Shown here: in pieces, positions 29,196 to 37,107 of the stretch
How the letters are laid out: every line of letters starts with the position of its first letter
How positions within the stretch are numbered: the first letter of the stretch is position 1
Position numbers and translations under genes: made by a program
Assembly (NCBI GenBank): GCA_015075175.1
Contig: JABTUV010000001.1
Span: 62,001 to 126,000 of the forward strand
Source: a bacterium
Lineage (GTDB): Bacteria > Hinthialibacterota > Hinthialibacteria > H5-UNCL2
Length of the DNA stretch: 64,000 bases
Direction: 5' to 3'
Notes under the pieces: model-generated
Told to the model about the DNA's origin: nothing
The model's database searches: none
Seen by the model: only the letters and a program-made list of their open reading frames with translations

Positions 29196-30560
29196 ATGAA
29201 CGGAAAGCTCAGCCTCGACGACTTGAAGAGACTCATCGAAAAGGGCGAAATCGACACGATTCTGCCCGTCTTTCCCGACCACTACGGGCGCCTTTTGGGC
29301 AAGCGGCTGACAGCCGAATATTTTCTCTCGGGCGTCGAGAAGGGGATGTTGCACAACTGCAACTATCTGCTCACGGTGGACATGGACATGAATCCCATTC
29401 CCGGCTTTGCCATGGCCAGCTGGGACAAGGGCTACGGGGATTTCGTCAGCGTGATGGACATGGGGACGCTGCGACGGATACCGTGGCTGCCCAGAACCGC
29501 GCTGGTAGTCTGCGATCTGCACTGGGAGAACGGCGAGCCGGTCGCCCAGGCGCCGCGCAGCATCCTGCGGGAACAGTGCCGCCGGTTGCACGAGGCCGGA
29601 CTGTACGCCAACATGGGCTCGGAGCTGGAATTCTATCTGTTCAAAGAGAGCGTCTCAGCCGTGCACGAGCGGGATTACAAGAACCTGCATCCGTCGTCGG
29701 ACTATCGCATCGACTATCACATTCTGCACACGTCTTTGGACGAGCCGATCATCCGCGCGATCCGCAACGGCATGAGCGAAGCGGGCGTGCCCATCGAGTG
29801 CAGCAAAGGCGAGTGGGGCGCGGGGCAGCATGAAATCGGCCTCTGGTACTCGGAGGCACTGGAGATGGCCGACCGGCACGTGATTTACAAGAACGGGGTG
29901 AAGGAGATCGCGGCGCTTGCGGGCGCCTCGGCCACCTTCATGGCCAAGTACGACGCCGCGCAGGCCGGCTCGGGTTTTCACATCCACACCAGTCTCGTCC
30001 ACACCAAGTCGGGCAGGAACGCCTTCTGGGACGAAAAGTCCCACCGGCCGACGCCGCTCTTTCGCCAGTTTCTGGGGGGAATGTTGGCGCTGTCGCGCGA
30101 GTTCTGTCTTCTCTTCACGCCCAGTCTGAACGCCTACAAGCGCTATACCGAGGATTCGTTCGCGCCCACGCGCATCGCCTGGGCGCACGACAACCGCACC
30201 ACCGGCTACCGCATCGTGGGCGAGGGGCAGTCGTTTCGCATCGAGAATCGCATGCCCGGCGCGGACGGCAATCCCTACCTGGCCTTCGCCGCGACCCTGG
30301 CGGCGGGGCTTTACGGGATCGAGCACCAACTGGACTGCGGCGAACCTTACGAGGGCAACGCCTATACCGCCACCGACCTGCCGAAGCTTCCGGCCACGTT
30401 GAAGGAGGCGACCGAACTCTTCGACAAGTCCGAGGCGGCGCGCAAGCTCTTCGGCGACGATGTGGTGGAGCACTACGTCCATGCGGCGCGCACCGAGCAG
30501 GCGGCCTTCGAGCGGGCGGTGACCGATTGGGAACTGCGGCAGTATTTTGACAGGATTTGA
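29196..30560 (+). CDS. Glutamine-synthetase-like gamma-glutamyl amine ligase
   Basis: 454 aa. ATG 29196 preceded by GGAGACAGGGGG. Class motifs: GSELEFYLF (about 141), GSGFHIHTSL (about 259), NAYKRY and RIENRMPGADGNPYLAFAA (about 348). The N-terminal region PVFPDHYGRLLGKRL differs from canonical GlnA and resembles the branch containing gamma-glutamyl-polyamine, -ethanolamide and -isopropylamide synthetases (PuuA, GlnA4, IpuC). No adenylylation-site context (NLYDLP) is seen. With the adjacent hydrolase and dehydrogenases it likely activates an amine by ATP-dependent gamma-glutamylation. Stops 6 nt from the converging flgL. Confidence 0.8.
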   Translation: MNGKLSLDDLKRLIEKGEIDTILPVFPDHYGRLLGKRLTAEYFLSGVEKGMLHNCNYLLTVDMDMNPIPGFAMASWDKGYGDFVSVMDMGTLRRIPWLPRTALVVCDLHWENGEPVAQAPRSILREQCRRLHEAGLYANMGSELEFYLFKESVSAVHERDYKNLHPSSDYRIDYHILHTSLDEPIIRAIRNGMSEAGVPIECSKGEWGAGQHEIGLWYSEALEMADRHVIYKNGVKEIAALAGASATFMAKYDAAQAGSGFHIHTSLVHTKSGRNAFWDEKSHRPTPLFRQFLGGMLALSREFCLLFTPSLNAYKRYTEDSFAPTRIAWAHDNRTTGYRIVGEGQSFRIENRMPGADGNPYLAFAATLAAGLYGIEHQLDCGEPYEGNAYTATDLPKLPATLKEATELFDKSEAARKLFGDDVVEHYVHAARTEQAAFERAVTDWELRQYFDRI

Positions 30561-30566
30561 GCGATT

Positions 30567-32423
30567 TCAGCGCATGAAGTCCATCAAGCTCGGCGTCAGA
30601 ATGCGCGAAGCCGCCGAGAGAGCCGCTTGCAGTGAGTTCTCCTGCTGAGTCAGATGGGTGATGATCTCCGCCAGGTCGGTGTCCTCGTTGTCGGAGAGGA
30701 TTTCGGTCAAGAACACGTCCAGGTCGCGCAGGCGGGACTGGGTCGAGTCGAGGCGATTGATGCGGGCGCCGGCCTCGCTGCGGGCGGAGAGGACGCGCTC
30801 GAGGTCCACGTCCAGGTCGCCGAGAAGGCCGGAGAGGGCGGCGATGGCCTCGGGGTCGCCCTTGCGCAGGGCGTCCTCGATGCCCGCCAGGGTGCGGAAC
30901 ATGTCCTTGCCGACCACCTCGTCCAACGCGGCCGCGCCCGCCACGCCCAGGTCGGTGGCGGTGTTGTCATCGGAGGTTTGCAGGATGCCCAGGTCGGCCG
31001 CGGACGTGCCCGCGCCCACTTCAGCCACGGCGATGTTCCCCACGTTGGGATTAAGTGCAACCAGATCGATGCCCGTGCCGGCCGCGTTGATGCGCGCCTC
31101 CACCCCCGCGGTGGCGTTGTTGATCAGAGCTAGTACTTCCCCGAAGGTCGTGGCGGACGAGAGATCGACCTGGACCACGTCCGTGCCGCTGGTGATCTCG
31201 ATGGACGTGAGCGGCCCGATGCCCTGGCCGGCCAGCGTGGTCGTCTCGGTGATGCCGGCGCCGACCGCGTCGCCATAGATGCGCCGCAGATTGCTGACGG
31301 AGAGAGACCGCGTGCTGGCGGTCGCGGCGATGTCGATGCCTGTTCCCGCGGCGTTGATGTAGGCGACCACGCCCGCGCCCGAGCCATTGATGGCCGCCAG
31401 GACGTCGCCCACGGTGTTGATGGCCGGATCGTCGAGATCGATGTCGAAGTGCTGTCCGTCGACCGTAAGGCGCATGGCCTCCAGGTCGATGCCTGCCAAG
31501 GTAATATCCGTGGCGGCGGTTATGGGCGAGCCGAGCGCGCCGGTAATATCCGCGCCCGACACGGTCCGGGTCAAGCCGAGCGCGACCAGGACGTTGCTCG
31601 TGCCCGAGGCCATCTCGATGTCCGCGCTGCGCCGCGATTCGAGGACCAACCGGCCGTTGTCGATGCGGGCCAGCACGTCGGCGTCGGCGGCGTTGATTTT
31701 GTCGCGCAGCGTCTCCAGGCTGTCCAGCGTTACGTCGACGGTGATGGTCTTCCCGTTGAGGGTGAAGTCGCCGCTGGTGGGAAGGGGACTGGTGGGCGAC
31801 AATTGCGTATCCAGCGCGGCGGTCGTGTCGGCGACGGCGATGCGGCCGGTGATCGACTGGGGCGTGTGGAAGAAGACGTCCATCCCGGTCAGGTTGGTGC
31901 GCACCACGATGCCCTGGCCGATTTCGAGATGGCGCCCGCCGGCGTTGCCCACGTAACGCACCACGCCCGCGCCCACCTCCTGGAACGGCGCCCGCAGCGT
32001 CTGGGTCCCGCCGAAGATGTAGACGCCCTCCAGGTTGGCGTTGCCGATTTGCACCAACTGGTCGCGGATTTGCGCGATCTCGTCGGCGATGGCGTTGTAC
32101 TGCGCGGCGTCCAGGGCGCCCGACATGCCCGACAGCGTCAACTCGCGCACCCGCTGCACGAGATCGGTCGCCCCCGAGAGGCTGGCCTCCGCCAGGTTGA
32201 GATTGGTCAGTCCGCGGTCGATGTTGCGGTCGAATCTGCGCTCGCGCGCAATCGACTGCCGGTAGCTGAGCGCGGTTGTATAGTCGATGGGGTTGTCGCT
32301 GGGACGGGTGAACTTGCGTCCCGTGGAAAGCTGCTGCTGCAAGTCCGCCAGCGTGCGCAGCGACTTCTGCAAGTCCGCCAGCGTGCGCTGGGCGATGAGG
32401 TTGTTGGTGATTCGGGCGACCAT
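30567..32423 (-). CDS. flgL: Flagellar hook-filament junction protein FlgL, enlarged
   Basis: 618 aa against about 300 in enteric bacteria. N-terminus RITNNLIAQRTLADL...QLSTGRKFTRPSDNP and C-terminus QQENSLQAALSAASRI form the flagellin-like coiled coils. The extra middle contains flagellin-IN-like repeats: INAAGTGIDIAATAST (about 359) and INAAGTGIDLVALNPN (about 448), plus a related unit near 245. Such insertions project outward in flagellins. Last gene of the flagellar operon. The start lies 17 nt downstream of a hexamer tract. Confidence 0.93.
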   Translation of the reverse strand: MVARITNNLIAQRTLADLQKSLRTLADLQQQLSTGRKFTRPSDNPIDYTTALSYRQSIARERRFDRNIDRGLTNLNLAEASLSGATDLVQRVRELTLSGMSGALDAAQYNAIADEIAQIRDQLVQIGNANLEGVYIFGGTQTLRAPFQEVGAGVVRYVGNAGGRHLEIGQGIVVRTNLTGMDVFFHTPQSITGRIAVADTTAALDTQLSPTSPLPTSGDFTLNGKTITVDVTLDSLETLRDKINAADADVLARIDNGRLVLESRRSADIEMASGTSNVLVALGLTRTVSGADITGALGSPITAATDITLAGIDLEAMRLTVDGQHFDIDLDDPAINTVGDVLAAINGSGAGVVAYINAAGTGIDIAATASTRSLSVSNLRRIYGDAVGAGITETTTLAGQGIGPLTSIEITSGTDVVQVDLSSATTFGEVLALINNATAGVEARINAAGTGIDLVALNPNVGNIAVAEVGAGTSAADLGILQTSDDNTATDLGVAGAAALDEVVGKDMFRTLAGIEDALRKGDPEAIAALSGLLGDLDVDLERVLSARSEAGARINRLDSTQSRLRDLDVFLTEILSDNEDTDLAEIITHLTQQENSLQAALSAASRILTPSLMDFMR

Positions 32424-32439
32424 GGCAGTTTTCTCTTAT

Positions 32440-32534
32440 GTCTTAATTCTTAATCGTGCTCTTACTCTTAATCTCAATCCTGCTGGACAGGCAGAAATGC
32501 CGGCAAGTCGTTGGTGGGCAAAACCCACCCTACA
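32440..32534. repeat. Hexamer tract and GGTGGGCAAAACCCACC palindrome
   Basis: TTAATC/TTACTC-type hexamers (32440-32480) are followed by CAGGCAGAAATGCCGGCA and GTTGGTGGGCAAAACCCACC. The CCCTAC end supplies the TAG stop of flgK on the minus strand (32530-32532). The same hexamer-plus-palindrome order occurs at 34308-34470. Confidence 0.9.
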
Positions 32535-34290
32535 CGATGCCGACCAGGCCCATGCCGTTGACCACGTTGTCGATCATCTGATCGACGGCGGTGATAAACC
32601 GGGCGGAGCCGTTGAAGGCCTGCTGGAAGCGGATGAGGTTGACCGCCTCCTCGTCCAGCGAGACGCCGGCCAGCGACTCCTGGCGGGCCGCAAGTTCCGT
32701 GACAAGCGCATCGGTGTTAAGAGCCAATTCACTGACGCGGCGCGACTCGATGCCCAGAATCGACAACGTGGAACGGTTGTAGGCGCGGAAGTCGGCGGTT
32801 CCGTTGTCCAGGATGGGCCGGCCGGCCAATTGCGCGATGGCGATGGCGTTGTCCACGTTGCCGGGCGTGCCGTCGGCGGAATGGGCGATACGGCTGGGGT
32901 TGGCGACAATGTCGCCGGCGACGGCGATGGTGGTCGCATCCGTGCCGGTGAAGAAGGTATTGAGGCCCAGGGCGCCCAAGACGCCGGAGGTGTCACCCTC
33001 GAATCTGAAGGTCAGACCGGAGGCGGAGGAGATCTCCAATTGATTGCCGACCAGTTGCGCGGAGAGCGGCCCGCCGCCCACCACGCCGTCGGCGGCGTCG
33101 ATGGCCGCCGCCAGGCTGGCCAGCGTATCCACGCCCGGATCCAGCGCGATATTGTACCGGCCCTGCGCGACTCCGTTGGCGTCTTCCACCACGATCTGGA
33201 ACTGCCCCGCATTGATGGAGGCGGGCAGCCCCGCGTTGGCGAGCGCGACGGAAGCGCTGGAAACGGCGTTCTGGCTGCGTAATAGAGTGAACTTGGACAG
33301 CCCGCTGCCGCCCGCGTGCAGGCGGTTGACCTGCTCGATCAGGGCCGCCGCCAGCGTGTCGAGTCGCTCCTGGAAGCGCGGCGTGATGTCGTCGCGCAGG
33401 GCCAAGAGCGCCCCCAGTTCGCCGCTCTCAAACAGCGTGTTGAGCACCCGCGAGCGCTCCTTGCTGAAGACCACGCTGTAGAAGGCGTTGGGATCATCGG
33501 GCGTGACCACGGCCTCCAGCGTCGTGGTCAGGTTGACGCCGGAGATCACGTTGACGCCCAGGATGGCGACGTTGACGCTGCCGTCGGGATTCTCGGTGGT
33601 GCGCAGGGGCGTCATTTGCGACAGGTCGGCGAGCGCCTGGTCGCGCTTGTCGCGCAGATCGTTGGCGTGGCTCTGGCCGTCCACCTCGATGCGCGCGATC
33701 TGCCGGTTCAGGTCGGCGATCTCCTGCAACTTGAGGTTGATCTCGTCGATTTTCAGCTTGATGGCGTCGTTGGTGTCGCGGCGCTGCTGCGCCAGCTGCT
33801 GGGCCAGGTTATTGAAGGTTTCGGTCGCGGTAATGGCCGTCTGCACGACCGAGGTGCGCGCCGAGGAGCTCTCCGGCGACAGCGACAGCTCGTGGAAGGC
33901 GTCGAAAAAGCGCTGCAGGATGGCGTTAAGCCCGGTCGCCTCGGGATTGTCCAGCGCGCCGGCGACGGGATTGAGGGGTTCGGCCAGGATGGTCTCGAGT
34001 TGATCGTAACCGCCGGAGGCGGTCGAGAAGAAGCCGAAGAGGGAGAGCTGGGTGCGAATCTGGCCGTCCAGGAAGGCGTCGCGCATGCGCTCGACGCTGA
34101 CCACCTCGACCCCCGTGCCCAGCGGTCCGGGCCGCTCCAGCAGCGGATAGGCGGAGACCATGTTGACGCGCTGGCGGCTGTAGCCGGGGGTGGTCGCGTT
34201 GGCGATGTTGTGGCCGGTCGTATTGAGAGCGCGCTGTTGCGCGAATAGCCCCCGCGCGCCGATGTCGAGGATTCCGAAAAGGGTGACCAT
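32530..34290 (-). CDS. flgK: Flagellar hook-associated protein FlgK
   Basis: 586 aa. First hook-filament junction protein. N-terminal rod motif GLFAQQRALNTTGHNIANATTPGYSRQRV and C-terminal EEAVNLIRFQQAFNGSARFITAVDQM are diagnostic. A variable central part (about residues 370-450, LASLAAAIDAADGVVGG...LTFRFEGD) resembles flagellin-IN repeats. The stop TAG falls inside a repeat (GTAGGGTGGGTTTTGCCCACC). A 17-unit hexamer tract ends 17 nt before ATG, where a ribosome-binding site is weak. Confidence 0.95.
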   Translation of the reverse strand: MVTLFGILDIGARGLFAQQRALNTTGHNIANATTPGYSRQRVNMVSAYPLLERPGPLGTGVEVVSVERMRDAFLDGQIRTQLSLFGFFSTASGGYDQLETILAEPLNPVAGALDNPEATGLNAILQRFFDAFHELSLSPESSSARTSVVQTAITATETFNNLAQQLAQQRRDTNDAIKLKIDEINLKLQEIADLNRQIARIEVDGQSHANDLRDKRDQALADLSQMTPLRTTENPDGSVNVAILGVNVISGVNLTTTLEAVVTPDDPNAFYSVVFSKERSRVLNTLFESGELGALLALRDDITPRFQERLDTLAAALIEQVNRLHAGGSGLSKFTLLRSQNAVSSASVALANAGLPASINAGQFQIVVEDANGVAQGRYNIALDPGVDTLASLAAAIDAADGVVGGGPLSAQLVGNQLEISSASGLTFRFEGDTSGVLGALGLNTFFTGTDATTIAVAGDIVANPSRIAHSADGTPGNVDNAIAIAQLAGRPILDNGTADFRAYNRSTLSILGIESRRVSELALNTDALVTELAARQESLAGVSLDEEAVNLIRFQQAFNGSARFITAVDQMIDNVVNGMGLVGIV

Positions 34291-34307
34291 GTGTCAGCTC
34301 ATTGTTT

Positions 34308-34470
34308 TAATCTTAATCTTACTCTTAATCTTGCTCTTAATCTTGCTCTTAATCTTGCTCTTAATCTTGCTCTTGCTCTTGCTCTTGCTCTTGCTCTTGC
34401 TCTTAATCTGTCGTGCTCGCCGTCGCGCGCCTTGACGCGAAAGCGTTGGTGGGTGGAACCCACCCTACGA
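34308..34470. repeat. Long hexamer tract upstream of flgK plus palindrome
   Basis: About 17 units of TTAATC and TTGCTC (34308-34409), then GTTGGTGGGTGGAACCCACC (34446-34466). On the flgK coding strand the tract is purine-only (AAGAGC/AAGATT) and lies in the leader just before the start codon. Confidence 0.95.
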
Positions 34471-34495
34471 CTGGGCCTGTTCCCCCTTCTTACTA

Positions 34496-34999
34496 TCAGG
34501 CGCGCTGGTCCAGGAGGCGGGCGGCGACCAGGGGGCGGGCGGGCGCCGCGCCCATGGGCGTGTAGGCCTCCAGTCCACGTTCTCCCGACTCCGCCAGCGA
34601 GAGCACGGCCTCGTTGAGGACGGCCAGGTTCTCGCGCAGGACCATGGCGTTCTGGCGGTTCTGCAGCTCGAGGCGATGCAGGATGTCCGCCAGGCGAGCG
34701 GCGGCGGAGAGGAGCGGCTCGCGATAGTAGGCGCCGGTCAGCTCGGCCAGGCGGGAGAGCGTCAACTCCTCGGCGGGAACGCCGTATTCCGCCGCCAGCG
34801 CGTGCGTGAGCGCGATGCGGTCGGTTTCCAGCTCGTCGATCTCGCGCGCCACGCGCTCCATGCTGCGGGTTCCCGCCTCGATGGCGAACGTATCACCCGC
34901 CGCCAGCGCGGTGCGTTCCGACAGTTTGAGCGCGAACAGGCGGTTGAAGCGCTGTTCTTCCTCGGTCAGCAGATCGAGCAATTCTTCCAGGCGTTTCAT
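34496..34999 (-). CDS. flgN: Flagellar export chaperone FlgN
   Basis: 167 aa, almost all alpha-helical. Starts MKRLEELLDLLTEEEQRFNRL and continues with heptad-rich sequence, and the C-terminus has ELQNRQNAMVLRENLAVLNE followed by a short loop ending in TPMG, as FlgN proteins do. It should escort FlgK and FlgL, encoded directly downstream. Assigned on position and fold pattern. Confidence 0.85.
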   Translation of the reverse strand: MKRLEELLDLLTEEEQRFNRLFALKLSERTALAAGDTFAIEAGTRSMERVAREIDELETDRIALTHALAAEYGVPAEELTLSRLAELTGAYYREPLLSAAARLADILHRLELQNRQNAMVLRENLAVLNEAVLSLAESGERGLEAYTPMGAAPARPLVAARLLDQRA

Positions 35000-35016
35000 G
35001 GTCGTATCCGTTTCCC

Positions 35017-35094
35017 GGAATAGGGGGGTGTGGGAGACGCCGGCGTGGGAAATGGGCGAAAAGCGCCGTCGCTTCCCACACCCCGGGCTATTCC
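35017..35094. repeat. 78-bp inverted-repeat element
   Basis: GGAATAGGGGGGTGTGGGA (35017) pairs with TCCCACACCCCGGGCTATTCC (35074-35094). An internal GGCGAAAAGCGCC hairpin is present. MITE-like; sits between flgN and flgJ. Confidence 0.85.
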
Positions 35095-35097
35095 GAA

Positions 35098-35262
35098 TTG
35101 GTCTGGCGCGCCTCCCTCACCCTAACCCTCTCCCCGAGGGAGAGGGGACTGCGGAACCCTCTCCCAGGGGAGAGGGATTGCGGCTCCTCCCTGGGGAGGG
35201 CATCTTCACCTCTCCCTGGGGAGAGGTCGCCCGTCGCAGCGAAGCGAGGACGGGCGGGTGAA
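35098..35262. repeat. CCCTCTCCC/GGGAGAGGG cluster
   Basis: CCCTCACCCTAACCCTCTCC followed by several CTCTCCC...GGGAGAGG hairpins and CGTCGCAGCGAAGCGAGGACG. This is a widespread intergenic repeat type. Nothing gene-like is seen in 35000-35446. Confidence 0.85.
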
Positions 35263-35403
35263 ACGCTCTTCACACCCCGCATTACTCATTTTCGACCGGC
35301 GGGGCGTGTTCCTTGACTGTGGCATCGCCGAGGGACAGCGGAATCGCCGCCGGCTGGTGCGTGGGCAATGCCAGAGGTCCCTTCGAGCGCAGGAGGAGCG
35401 ACG

Positions 35404-35429
35404 GATTTCGTTCCGATTGCAACGAAATC
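35404..35429. terminator. Hairpin after flgJ
   Basis: GATTTCGTT (35404-35412) and AACGAAATC (35421-35429) form a perfect 9-bp stem with an 8-nt loop just downstream of the flgJ stop on the minus strand. No T-tract, so attenuation or RNA processing is as likely as termination. Confidence 0.5.
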
Positions 35430-35446
35430 GGCGCGTGTTTCTTTGC

Positions 35447-35863
35447 TTACTCGGACAGGGGCATTACGTCGCGCGGCGCGTTCTCCTTCTGCTCCAGCCG
35501 CGCCCGCGCCTTGTCCGTGTCGTTCACTTCCAGGCGCACGAGGTCGTCGTAAATGATCCGGGCCAGGCCGCCGCGATCGCCCTCGGCGACCTTTTCGGCG
35601 ACCAGATCGTCGTGCATCTCGCGCACCATTTTGGAGCCGTGCGAGGCGCCCAAGAGGTCCTGACCCAATTCGCCCTGGCGCATGCTCGACAGAAGCTGTC
35701 GGATGAAGATGGCCTGGAAGGATTGCGCGACCTTCCAGAAGCGCGCCTCCCGGGCCTTGGGACTCTCGGAGGATGCACGGATGGTACAGGTATCCAGACC
35801 TGTGACGCCAGGCAGGAATGCCTGGCCCACCCCTCCAGGGTTGAGAGAATCGATGCCTACCAT
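35447..35863 (-). CDS. flgJ: Rod-binding protein FlgJ (N-terminal domain form) with repeat insertion
   Basis: 138 aa. ATG lies inside the end of flgI (ATGGTAG overlap). The rod-assembly domain is clear: FQAIFIRQLLSSMRQ and SHGSKMVREMHDDLVAEKVA. The muramidase domain of enteric FlgJ is missing, as in many lineages. Residues about 10-27 (GGVGQAFLPGVTGLDTC) are encoded by two adjacent palindromes of an intergenic repeat family, inserted in frame between the start and the conserved domain. Confidence 0.85.
   Translation of the reverse strand: MVGIDSLNPGGVGQAFLPGVTGLDTCTIRASSESPKAREARFWKVAQSFQAIFIRQLLSSMRQGELGQDLLGASHGSKMVREMHDDLVAEKVAEGDRGGLARIIYDDLVRLEVNDTDKARARLEQKENAPRDVMPLSE
35785..35836. 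repeat. Double palindrome inside flgJ
   Basis: On the coding strand CCAGGCATTCCTGCCTGG is followed by CAGGTCTGGATACCTG; both are near-perfect hairpins. Preceded by GGGGTGGG. A relative (GCCGGCATTTCTGCCTG) lies near 32485. Confidence 0.8.
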
Positions 35864-36984
35864 ACCACCAGCTCCGCCTTGAGCGCGCCCGCCGCCTGCA
35901 TCGCCTGCAGGATGGAAATCAGGTCGCGCGGACTCATGTTGACGGAATTGATGGTCTTGACCAGGTCGTTGATGGTCACGTTTTCACGGAAGATCTGGAT
36001 GGTGTCGCTGCCGGCGGTAATCTCGCGCGCGGAGAGCAGGGTTTTCTCCTCCGTCACGGCCAGGATGTCGCCGTAATAGGTGGCGCCGATGGCGCCGCGC
36101 GTCTCCGTGTTGATCTCGACCACGAAATTGGAGTGCGACACGGCGACGGTACTGATCCTGACGTTCTGGCCCACCACCACGGTCCCCGTACGTTCGTCGA
36201 CGACCACGCGGGCGGATTCATCGGTGAGGACGGGGATACGCTCGATTTCAGCGATCAGTTCGACCTCGCGGCCGGCGTATTTCTGAGCGACGGGGGCGAC
36301 GTTGACCTCGATGGTGCGCATGTCCAGGGGGCGCGCCATGGCGGAGACGCCCAGGACCTGGTTGATGGAGTCGGCGGCGTTCTTGGCGGTCGTGAAGTCG
36401 GGATCGGAAAGAACGAGCAGGATGCGGCCGTCTTTGGCGACGCTGGTGGGAACCATGTCGCCCTCGACCACGGCCCCGCCGGGGATGCGGCCGACGGTGG
36501 GATGGTTCTTGGTGACGCGGGCGCCGCCGCCCTGGGCGTTGAAGCCGCCGATGGAGAGCGGCCCCGCCGCCAGGGCGTGGACCTCTCCGTCGGCCCCCTC
36601 CAGAGGGGTGGACAGGAGCGTGCCGCCCTGCAGCGACTTCGCGTTGCCGATGGAACTGACCTGCACGTCGAAGCGGCTGCCCCCGCGCGCAAACGGCGGC
36701 AGGTTCGCCGTTACTACAACCGCCGCCACGTTTTTGGCCCGCAGGTCCGCCAGCGGGAACTTCAACTGGCTGTGGCGGGAGAAATCCCACAGCATCTGGT
36801 TTAACACCGGGCTGTTGTTGTCGCCGGTATTGTCCAGGCCCACCACCAGGCCGAAGCCCTGCAAGGGGTTGTCGCGCACGCCGTCCACGCGCGCGATGTC
36901 CTTGATGCGCGCACTCACCGGCGCCGCGCCGACCATGCCGGCCGACAGCGCCAGAAAGAGGATGGTGTAAAGCAAGCGCCTCAT
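35857..36984 (-). CDS. flgI: Flagellar P-ring protein FlgI
   Basis: 375 aa periplasmic protein with signal peptide (LLYTILFLALSAGMVGAAPV). Conserved start of the mature part RIKDIARVDGVRDNPLQGFGLVVGL and C-terminal MSPRDLISILQAMQAAGAL are diagnostic. Full length. Forms the ring around the rod in the peptidoglycan layer; it supports a diderm cell. Overlaps flgJ by 7 nt. Confidence 0.97.
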   Translation of the reverse strand: MRRLLYTILFLALSAGMVGAAPVSARIKDIARVDGVRDNPLQGFGLVVGLDNTGDNNSPVLNQMLWDFSRHSQLKFPLADLRAKNVAAVVVTANLPPFARGGSRFDVQVSSIGNAKSLQGGTLLSTPLEGADGEVHALAAGPLSIGGFNAQGGGARVTKNHPTVGRIPGGAVVEGDMVPTSVAKDGRILLVLSDPDFTTAKNAADSINQVLGVSAMARPLDMRTIEVNVAPVAQKYAGREVELIAEIERIPVLTDESARVVVDERTGTVVVGQNVRISTVAVSHSNFVVEINTETRGAIGATYYGDILAVTEEKTLLSAREITAGSDTIQIFRENVTINDLVKTINSVNMSPRDLISILQAMQAAGALKAELVVW

Positions 36985-36999
36985 GTTGCTTCCTTCCTG

Positions 37000-37105
37000 C
37001 CGGAGAACAAACTTCAGTTTGTCTTTCGATCAGAACAACAGAGCAAGTTTGTACTCCGAGCGTCAGGCAAACTAAAGTTTGTACTCCCTGACGTTCGTAC
37101 TCCGA
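37000..37105. repeat. AAACTGAAGTTTGT-type cluster between flgH and flgI
   Basis: Several copies of ACAAACTTCAGTTTGT, AAACTAAAGTTTGTACTCC and GACGTTCGTACTCC in the spacer of the flagellar operon. Confidence 0.85.
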
Positions 37106-37107
37106 CC

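Noticed and set aside
32338-32400. 30-bp direct duplication at the flgL 5' end
   Set aside because: Duplicated codons (RTLADLQ) fit the normal FlgL N-terminal helix length, so no extra segment is present.
34291-34617. ORFs with LNLALNLALNL repeats near the hexamer tracts
   Set aside because: Direct translations of the (TTAATC/TTGCTC)n DNA; no start signals or conserved flanks.
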